Assembly (NCBI GenBank): GCA_001798265.1 | Contig: MGRR01000045.1 | Coordinates: forward strand, 1-9,493 | DNA: 9,493 bases | Reading direction: 5' to 3' | Source: Deltaproteobacteria bacterium RIFCSPHIGHO2_12_FULL_43_9 | GTDB taxonomy: Bacteria > Bdellovibrionota > O2-12-FULL-43-9 | Shown here: positions 1-3,770 of the stretch, in pieces | Numbering within the stretch: position 1 is the first letter of the stretch | How the letters are laid out: every line of letters begins with the position of its first letter | Position numbers and translations under genes: made by a program | Notes under the pieces: generated by a model | Database searches by the model: none | Seen by the model: the letters and a program-made list of their open reading frames with translations, nothing else | What the model was told of the DNA's origin: nothing

Positions 1-86
1 GCCATATGTGACATAGATTGGTTTAGTTTTGGTCCAAAGAGCATTAAGAATCCAAATAATAAATACCAAAATATTTTTGTAAACAT
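1..86 (-). CDS. N-terminal fragment of a membrane or exported protein, cut by the window edge
   Basis: Only the first 28 codons are in the window; the gene continues past position 1. The start is an ATG at 86-84, preceded by a strong Shine-Dalgarno sequence (AAGGAG, 8 nt from the ATG), which is the main reason to believe it. The visible N-terminus has one Lys at residue 4, then a strongly hydrophobic stretch (about residues 5-18, rich in F, L, W, Y), then a more polar segment (K20, N22, Q23, S24). It reads as a signal peptide or first membrane helix. The gene points away from the attachment-site copy at 336 and so belongs to the element on the left. No family can be named from 28 residues. 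Confidence 0.6.
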   Translation of the reverse strand, partial: MFTKIFWYLLFGFLMLFGPKLNQSMSHM

Positions 87-151
87 ATTGAGTTCTCCTT
101 TTTTGTTAAAAGTTAAATGTTTTAAATTTTAATTTGTGGATTTAATTTGGC

Positions 152-170
152 AGTAACCGTCACGGTTACT
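152..170. promoter_or_regulatory. 19-bp hyphenated palindrome AGTAACCG-TCA-CGGTTACT
   Basis: Perfect 8-bp arms separated by 3 bp lie between the start of the truncated membrane-protein gene (86) and the phased arm motifs (188 onward). There is no T-run on either side, so it is not an intrinsic terminator. Size and symmetry fit a dimeric DNA-binding protein such as a repressor or an excisionase-like factor of the left element. That role is inferred from position only. Confidence 0.4.
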
Positions 171-185
171 ATTTGAGAGTTTGCT

Positions 186-335
186 GGTAGCACACGTGGT
201 AGCACATTGGTAGTACACGGATGAAATCTGCTGAAATATTGAGAAATATTCAGACCCTGACCTAAAGCCTCTATAAGTAATATTAAGTAGTTAACAACAT
301 TGGGTTTTAGAAAAATATAGTACAGAGGAGTAAGG
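186..335. repeat. Right-end block of the left integrated element, collinear with 2620-2769
   Basis: This stretch has no gene. It aligns without net gaps (one 1-bp shift at the far end) to 2620-2769 at an offset of 2434 bp. Shared parts, in order, are three arm-like motifs (TAGCACA at 188 and 200, TAGTACA at 211), GAAATCTGCTGAAAT at 223-237 followed by a near-identical dozen bases, and TTAAGTAGTTAACA at 283-296. The 17-bp tRNA-end core follows at 336. Sequence between the blocks has diverged strongly while the spacing has not, which points to conserved protein-binding sites and not to a recent copy. This is typical of the integrase-binding end of a tyrosine-recombinase element. Confidence 0.7.
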
Positions 336-352
336 ATGATTGGTCGGGGTGG
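336..352. other. Attachment-site core copy (distal att)
   Basis: The 17 bases ATGATTGGTCGGGGTGG are identical to 2770-2786. Read on the minus strand there, these are the last 3' bases of tRNA-Pro including CCA, plus 5 bp of downstream flank. No more of the tRNA is present here, as expected for the attachment copy left at the far end of an element that integrated into the tRNA 3' end. It marks the boundary between the element at 353-2769 and a second element on the left. Confidence 0.75.
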
Positions 353-400
353 CCAGAAATTCAAAACTACCCAGAGTCATTGGGGTCTCTGTCGTATGTA

Positions 401-417
401 TAGCACAATGTAGCACA
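401..417. promoter_or_regulatory. Two arm-type motifs at the island's left end
   Basis: TAGCACA occurs at 401-407 and again at 411-417, 10 bp apart, about 50-60 bp inside the att core copy and 18 bp beyond the stop codon of abiEii. It is the same heptamer found at 188 and 200 on the other side of the core. Phased short direct repeats flanking a core on both sides are typical of integrase arm-type sites; no protein is visible here to prove it. Confidence 0.5.
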
Positions 418-434
418 TATTTCAGAAGGCTTGG

Positions 435-1229
435 TTAAGCAGTATAGAACTTTTCAATAAGCGAAACCACGTGCCGATGTGCGGTTTCAAAGTCATACTC
501 TAGATCAGGCGCTAATAGTGGCATCATATCTTGGCGAAACTCTCGATCATCTCTTTTTTCTTCAAGGTTGTTAATAAAATCATCGAGGCTGATGGTGCGA
601 TGGTGTTTCCTATTATAAAAGGTGAAAGCTTCAAATGCTTTTTTGCAGTCAACATTTGTTGCAGTTGTGAGGTACCAAACGTCAAAAAGGTCACGCCCTT
701 TTTTGCGCTGAAATAGTGCTCTCATTTTTGTTCCTAGAAGTTCCGGGAGTTGGTATGTCATTACTTTTACTTTATTAGAATACCAACTCGATTCTACGGA
801 AAATGGCTCTTTGATAAACCCAAAGAGCGAAAAATGTTCGCGCGTATTAATTTCTATTTTTAAGCGTAATGGAGCTGGAACATCCCCGCTGCTTTGAAAA
901 TGATACTGTAATTTTGCGGAGGCAGCTGTAAATTTTCTTTTTGGAGTTCCAAGCCAGGGATCTAGCACTGCCCTCATACTGTCAATTATGGCACCAACAC
1001 CACCGGCATTCACTTGAACAAAATCTATATCCTCGGAATATCTTGCTGGTTTTGGAAGATGTAACTTATTTAATGCAGTTCCTCCACGAAAGGCGAGTTG
1101 TGATTGTAGTTCTGGTACAGAAAAGATATCGGACAAAGCGCGACTTAAAATTAGGTCCTGTTCAATTTGAACTCGATCTTTCCAAGGGGCATATTTCTGC
1201 CATTCAGTGATATATGCGTTTAAAATCAT
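435..1229 (-). CDS. abiEii: Type IV toxin, AbiEii-family nucleotidyltransferase
   Basis: A 264-residue DUF1814/AbiEii protein of the DNA polymerase-beta-like nucleotidyltransferase fold. The first motif is clear: GGT at 49-51 followed by SEDID at 65-69, whose two acidic residues (D67, D69) would bind metal. KIEIN (124-128) gives the next acidic strand. The family's Lys/Asp block is at 165-183 (GTKMRAL through GRDLFD, with K168, D180 and D183). All key positions are present, so the toxin looks active. AbiEii-type enzymes stall growth as the toxin of a type IV pair; the related MenT3 adds nucleotides to tRNA acceptor ends. The start ATG overlaps the abiEi stop (ATGA, 1226-1229), implying translational coupling. 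Length is slightly under the usual ~270-300. Confidence 0.92.
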   Translation of the reverse strand: MILNAYITEWQKYAPWKDRVQIEQDLILSRALSDIFSVPELQSQLAFRGGTALNKLHLPKPARYSEDIDFVQVNAGGVGAIIDSMRAVLDPWLGTPKRKFTAASAKLQYHFQSSGDVPAPLRLKIEINTREHFSLFGFIKEPFSVESSWYSNKVKVMTYQLPELLGTKMRALFQRKKGRDLFDVWYLTTATNVDCKKAFEAFTFYNRKHHRTISLDDFINNLEEKRDDREFRQDMMPLLAPDLEYDFETAHRHVVSLIEKFYTA

Positions 1230-2014
1230 TCTGGTTGAACCTCAGCGTTCACGGCAACATTCCATCGATTATTGTGTGGAGCTCCTCTCCAATTCCTGTC
1301 TGGTCTTAGTGGTGTAATCTGTGGATGTTGTTTTTGTATGAATTTGTAAAGCTCTTCTGTTATAGAAGATTTGTCAACGAGATCAAGAAGGTAGCCAATT
1401 CTTTGTAGGTGGGCTAACGGAATTGTCGAATCTTCCTTTATTGTCTTGATGAATTTTTTCTCATCTAACTTCGCTATGAGATCACTCAGTATCGTTGTAA
1501 TATTATCTAATCCACTGGAATCAAAAGGGTAGGCTATTAAATCTAATATGGATTGTTCAGGTGTTGAAAGATTAAATTCACCAGCCATTGTTTGTTGTTT
1601 ATGATATCCAAACGTGGAGAGTCTATTTTTTTTATAGAACTTAATTTTTAAACCTTTTTTTTGAATGACTCGTTCATTTCGGATTGTCATGACTTGAAAT
1701 ACCATAGGCTTTTGGTGTGAGGCTCCATAGATATCGCAGGCACTTAAAAGCCCCACATAGTAGGGGAGCCCTAAATGCTTCATCAATGGATCGATGAACA
1801 ATTGAGGGCCGATGATACCGCTTTTGCGATATTCTACAGGAATGATCACATAAAAGCCTTTTCGAAGACCTAGTATGTGTTGCTTCAGTTCCAGTCTTCT
1901 GAGGGCTCTCTGAAACGCTGGTTTTGTTGAGCCAGCTCTTTTCAGAGCTTCAGGCACGGTGAAGCAATATCTTCCTGAAGCTTGAAATTCTTCAATCAAT
2001 TCTTGTAGTTTCAT
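1226..2014 (-). CDS. abiEi: Type IV antitoxin/autorepressor, AbiEi family
   Basis: A 262-residue AbiEi-family antitoxin. The N-terminal ~60 residues form a winged helix-turn-helix (EALKRAGSTKPAFQRALRR, then a wing ending in GLRKGFYVIIP), followed by the family core with FIDPLMKHLGLPYYVGLLSA and a HQKP/FQV motif, and a C-terminal domain. AbiEi proteins bind inverted repeats in their own promoter and counteract AbiEii. I start at the ATG at 2014 because the family begins at MKLQEL-like sequence just before the helix-turn-helix. The open frame continues 41 codons upstream to 2137, but those codons cross the predicted promoter and operator and encode nothing family-like. A modest AAGAG lies before the chosen ATG. 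It is first in a two-gene operon with abiEii. Confidence 0.9.
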   Translation of the reverse strand: MKLQELIEEFQASGRYCFTVPEALKRAGSTKPAFQRALRRLELKQHILGLRKGFYVIIPVEYRKSGIIGPQLFIDPLMKHLGLPYYVGLLSACDIYGASHQKPMVFQVMTIRNERVIQKKGLKIKFYKKNRLSTFGYHKQQTMAGEFNLSTPEQSILDLIAYPFDSSGLDNITTILSDLIAKLDEKKFIKTIKEDSTIPLAHLQRIGYLLDLVDKSSITEELYKFIQKQHPQITPLRPDRNWRGAPHNNRWNVAVNAEVQPE

Positions 2015-2030
2015 GGTTTCTCTTAGTTGT

Positions 2031-2057
2031 AAATTCAGACATAAAACATCTGAATTT
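2031..2057 (-). promoter_or_regulatory. Probable AbiEi operator (perfect 9-bp inverted repeat)
   Basis: AAATTCAGA (2031-2039) and TCTGAATTT (2049-2057) are perfect inverted copies around a 9-bp spacer, 17 bp upstream of the abiEi ATG. They cover the expected transcription start of the promoter at 2061-2090. A related direct half-site, TCTGAAATT, lies at 2087-2095 over the -35 region. AbiEi proteins are known to repress their own operons through inverted repeats at the promoter, so the position fits; binding itself is inferred. Confidence 0.6.
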
Positions 2058-2060
2058 GTT

Positions 2061-2090
2061 ACTATAGCAAATAGTGGCATTTTTTGTCTG
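2061..2090 (-). promoter_or_regulatory. Predicted promoter of abiEi-abiEii
   Basis: On the minus strand, CAGACA (2090-2085) and TATAGT (2066-2061) are separated by 18 bp. Each matches the sigma-70 consensus at 4-5 of 6 bases. Transcription would begin near 2054, inside the inverted repeat, giving a leader of about 40 nt before the ATG at 2014. Confidence 0.45.
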
Positions 2091-2160
2091 AAATTGCAAT
2101 AAATAGAAATACGGGTGGTCTTAGCGGGGCTTAGCAAAACTTTAACGTGATATGCCTGAA

Positions 2161-2342
2161 AAAATCCGAGGGTCTTTCCCGAATTTAGTGGAACCTGACT
2201 ATCGTCATCCTGAGCCGAAGGCGAAGGATCTCCTGCTAAATTGTGAAGAGATCCTTCGCCTTCGGCTCAGGATGACGCTCAAGACACCGTTGTGTATCAC
2301 GATTAACCTTCACTAAATAACGGAAAGAATCAAAATCCGAGG
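2161..2342. mobile_element. MITE-like palindromic insertion with 11-bp flanking direct repeats
   Basis: AAAATCCGAGG occurs at 2161-2171 and again at 2332-2342, like a target-site duplication. Just inside are imperfect terminal inverted repeats: 2174-2190 (CTTTCC...ATTTAGTG) pairs with 2311-2327 (CACTAAAT...GGAAAG) at 14 of 17 positions. Inside those are two perfect 30-bp inverted arms (2203-2232 and 2248-2277) around a 15-bp loop. The ~160-bp unit encodes nothing, as in non-autonomous miniature transposable elements. It fills the gap between the divergent abiEi and 61-residue genes. No transposase that could move it is visible. Confidence 0.5.
2203..2277. repeat. Perfect 30-bp inverted repeat, long hairpin
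   Basis: The arms at 2203-2232 and 2248-2277 are exact reverse complements. Each is a full copy of the dispersed palindrome family also seen at 2893-3018 and 4976-5093 (ends GAGATCCTTCG and CTCAGGATGACG), differing in the centre (GCCTTCGGC, itself a mini-hairpin). As RNA, either strand would fold into a very stable stem. There is no T-run after it, so rho-independent termination is not indicated. Confidence 0.85.
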
Positions 2343-2406
2343 CATTTTACTTGAAGGGCCTCAGCGTAAATGGTCACACAACTTCTCTTTTAATAGGAGC
2401 AATTTT

Positions 2407-2592
2407 ATGAAGAGCAATAAAAATAAAAAAATAATAGAAGATGAAAGTCCAGTAGAACTTACCAGAAGACTAAGACATGAGTATTTTTCTAAATTCAATT
2501 ATGATTTCAAAAAGATCTTTAAGGACTTAAAAGCTTCAGAAGAAAAATGTAAGGATCAAATGATCGATCCGAAAAAACTTCCAAAGAAATAG
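2407..2592 (+). CDS. 61-residue lysine-rich protein, island cargo, function unknown
   Basis: A small, highly charged protein: about a third of its residues are Lys or Arg, with no membrane segment, signal peptide or Cys pair (one Cys, near residue 48). A good ribosome binding site (AGGAG, 7 nt before the ATG) supports it. The middle, VELTRRLRHEYFSKFNYDF (residues 16-34), resembles from memory the short 'R-I-R-H/E-I-S-x-x-x-G-H-D-P-x-x-L' proteins often found beside toxin genes, in which a helix is followed by a DxxK/R segment. That likeness is tentative. It stands alone in its orientation, diverging from abiEi across the palindromic insertion, and the island's right end follows 30 bp later, so no partner toxin is present. 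It could be an orphan antitoxin, a DNA-binding accessory protein such as an excision factor, or a remnant. Confidence 0.6.
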   Translation: MKSNKNKKIIEDESPVELTRRLRHEYFSKFNYDFKKIFKDLKASEEKCKDQMIDPKKLPKK

Positions 2593-2619
2593 CTTGTCGC
2601 TTCCAGAGCGGAAGATTTT

Positions 2620-2769
2620 GGTAAGTACACGGTTAGTACAGAGTGGGTACAACCAAGAAATCTGCTGAAATAATGAGAAAGATTCCGTTTAAAGTTTAAT
2701 AGCACCATAAGTGTTTTTAAGTAGTTAACATCCTTGTTGTTTTATATTTTTCTTTTCGTGAGATAAAAA
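2620..2769. repeat. Right-end block of the island, collinear with 186-335
   Basis: This gene-free stretch carries three arm-like motifs spaced exactly 11 bp apart (AAGTACA 2623, TAGTACA 2634, GGGTACA 2645), GAAATCTGCTGAAAT (2657-2671) and TTAAGTAGTTAACA (2717-2730). The last two and their distances (46 bp between them, 53 bp to the att core) are the same as in 186-335. I read it as the integrase-binding arm next to the tRNA-side attachment site. It adjoins the 3' end of the tRNA gene and no terminator-like structure is seen in it. Confidence 0.65.
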
Positions 2770-2786
2770 ATGATTGGTCGGGGTGG
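2770..2786. other. Attachment-site core at the tRNA-Pro 3' end (proximal att)
   Basis: The same 17 bases as 336-352. Here they cover the distal acceptor strand, discriminator A and CCA of tRNA-Pro plus the next 5 bases. The intact tRNA on this side means that integration restored the gene, the normal outcome for tRNA-targeting tyrosine integrases. Confidence 0.75.
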
Positions 2787-2851
2787 GCGGATTTAAACCG
2801 CCGGCCCCTTGCTCCCGAAGCAAGTGCGCTATCAGGCTGCGCTACACCCCG
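2775..2851 (-). tRNA. tRNA-Pro, anticodon CGG
   Basis: A 77-nt cloverleaf can be folded by eye: acceptor stem CGGGGTG with CACCCCG, D stem GCGC with GCGC, anticodon stem CTTGC with GCAAG around loop TTCGGGA (anticodon CGG, reading CCG, with the G37 typical of tRNA-Pro), variable loop GGGCC, T stem GGCGG with CCGCC. The discriminator is A and CCA is encoded. C1-G72 is the usual bacterial tRNA-Pro identity pair. The T loop is TTTAAAT, with U at position 56 where C is almost universal, and the D loop has A where G19 is expected, so the elbow pair would be A19-U56. The gene is the integration target of the island on its 3' side. Confidence 0.96.
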
Positions 2852-2862
2852 AATATTGGTTG

Positions 2863-2891
2863 GTTTTACTAGAGCTGATATGACGCGTCAA
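2863..2891 (-). promoter_or_regulatory. Predicted promoter of tRNA-Pro
   Basis: On the minus strand, TTGACG (2891-2886) and TAAAAC (2868-2863) are 17 bp apart. The -10 box ends 11 bp before the tRNA 5' base, so transcription would start within a few bases of the mature end. The -35 box is 5 of 6 to consensus. The palindromic repeat cluster begins one base behind it. Confidence 0.6.
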
Positions 2892-2892
2892 C

Positions 2893-3018
2893 GAGATTGC
2901 TTCGCTCCGCTCGCAATGACGAGGAGCGTGCGAGATCCTTCGCTCCGCTCGCAATGACGAGGAGCGTGCGAGATCCTTCGCTCCGCTCAGGATGACGAGG
3001 AGCGCTCGCAATGACGGG
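2893..3018. repeat. Cluster of three tandem palindromic repeats plus a partial fourth
   Basis: Units begin at 2893 (39 nt), 2932 (38 nt) and 2970, joined by GAGGAGCGTGC linkers; a partial arm (CTCGCAATGACG) ends near 3016. Unit 1 pairs GATTGC with GCAATG. Unit 3 pairs GATCC with GGATG. Unit 2 has the GATCC left arm and the GCAATG right arm, which do not pair, so it is a chimera of its neighbours. The centre is CGCTCCGCT in each. The cluster occupies most of the gap between the tRNA promoter and the DJ-1-like gene. Open frames read through it are artefacts of the repeat. Similar short palindromes are scattered in many bacterial genomes; their origin here is unknown. Confidence 0.85.
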
Positions 3019-3022
3019 GGAA

Positions 3023-3051
3023 TTGGATTTTTTATTTCGTTAGAGTAGACT
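3023..3051 (+). promoter_or_regulatory. Possible promoter of the DJ-1-like/RelA-like operon
   Basis: TTGGAT (3023-3028) and TAGACT (3046-3051) are 17 bp apart, each a partial match to sigma-70 boxes. They lie between the repeat cluster and the ribosome binding site at 3057-3062. The match is weak, but this is the only sensible space for an operon promoter. Confidence 0.3.
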
Positions 3052-3068
3052 TTTGGCGGAGGGTGCAG

Positions 3069-3761
3069 ATGAGGGTTGCAATTATCGTGAGCGCGAGGGG
3101 GTATCATTGGGTTGAGCTGGCTTCTCCTATCAGGTGGCTTGAAAGAAAGGAAATAGCTTATTCATTATTCACTCCGGATGGCAGGGAGCCGGTTGCGGAC
3201 CCTCTCAGTCTGGAGACTAGACCAATTTTGAGCAAATTTGGGTTTGGTTCACCAAGAAGGTTTGCTCCTGAGGGGTATTGGGGGACCCAATTATTGATGG
3301 ATCTAAATGAGGCTCAAGATTTGAGTTTTTTAAATGTGGAGGATTTTGATTGTTTGTATATTCCGGGTGGGCACGGCACCCTCTTTGACATTAATAGAAA
3401 TAAATTGGTTCTTGAAAAGGTTAGATTGTTTCTAAAGGCCGGAAAAGGCGTTGGTGCTGTTTGTCACGCGACTAGTACAATTGCCCTATCTGATCAGAAA
3501 GCATTTAAGGGGGTTCCGATGACCGGATTTCCGGAGTTTTTGGATAAAGTATTGAATCTTTTTAGCGGCATTCATCCAACCTTTCTTCCAATGCCCTTTA
3601 GCAATGAAAAAACATTGGAACAGGTTGGCGTAAGTAATGGATTTTTCAGAAAATGCATGGCTGTTGTTAATCCATATTATATGGTTAGGTCTGATAATAT
3701 TGTTACCGGTGTTGGTCCCTTAGCTGCGCGCGGAGTCGTGAAATCCTTAATCTATAGTTAA
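3069..3761 (+). CDS. DJ-1/PfpI superfamily protein, Hsp31-like
   Basis: A 230-residue protein with the class I glutamine amidotransferase-like fold. Visible landmarks are E16 in WVELASP (position of the family's conserved acidic residue), PDGREPVADPLS at 36-47 (the Hsp31-type PxGGxPxDPxS segment), YIPGGHG at 97-103 and D107, and the nucleophile elbow GAVCHATS with the Cys-His pair C132-H133. Relatives act as chaperones, glyoxalase III-type or deglycase enzymes, or cysteine peptidases; which applies cannot be told here. No signal peptide, so cytosolic. I start at ATG 3069, with GGAGG six bases upstream. A GTG two codons earlier would sit directly on that ribosome binding site. It is first in an operon, with the next gene 9 bp downstream. 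Confidence 0.88.
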   Translation: MRVAIIVSARGYHWVELASPIRWLERKEIAYSLFTPDGREPVADPLSLETRPILSKFGFGSPRRFAPEGYWGTQLLMDLNEAQDLSFLNVEDFDCLYIPGGHGTLFDINRNKLVLEKVRLFLKAGKGVGAVCHATSTIALSDQKAFKGVPMTGFPEFLDKVLNLFSGIHPTFLPMPFSNEKTLEQVGVSNGFFRKCMAVVNPYYMVRSDNIVTGVGPLAARGVVKSLIYS

Positions 3762-3770
3762 AGAAAAAAA

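Larger units (their letters stand above)
353..2786. mobile_element. 2434-bp integrase-less island in tRNA-Pro carrying AbiE
   Basis: The element is bounded by the att core copies at 336-352 and 2770-2786. Inside the left end lie two arm-like motifs (401, 411); inside the right end lie three more (2623, 2634, 2645) and two conserved blocks. Cargo is abiEii and abiEi on the minus strand, a 61-residue protein on the plus strand, and a small palindromic insertion between them. No integrase or excisionase is encoded, so movement would need a recombinase supplied in trans, plausibly from the related element whose right end is at 186-335. Alternatively it is a decayed remnant. Element limits are well supported by sequence; mobility is inferred. 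Confidence 0.65.

Noticed and set aside
122..364. 80-codon minus-strand open frame at the left element's end
   Set aside because: It spans the att core and arm sites, has no ribosome site, and its codons coincide with the block conserved as spacing at 2620-2786, where the frame is not kept.
2015..2137. Longer AbiEi start at 2137 (303 residues)
   Set aside because: The extra 41 codons lie over the predicted promoter and perfect inverted repeat and do not look like the family; the ATG at 2014 puts the helix-turn-helix at the usual place.
2893..3018. CRISPR array
   Set aside because: The units are regularly spaced (38-39 nt), but the linkers are nearly identical rather than unique spacers and the repeats vary internally. 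This is a tandem palindrome cluster.
3063..3068. GTG start two codons upstream of the DJ-1-like ATG
   Set aside because: The GGAGG at 3058-3062 would touch the GTG directly, while it is correctly spaced for the ATG at 3069.
2832..3107. 91-codon open frame on the minus strand across the tRNA 5' side and the repeat cluster
   Set aside because: It reads through palindromic repeats and gives repetitive Arg/Ser/Ala text (SLRAERR, HCERSEAIS). It has no ribosome site and overlaps the tRNA promoter and the start of the DJ-1-like gene.
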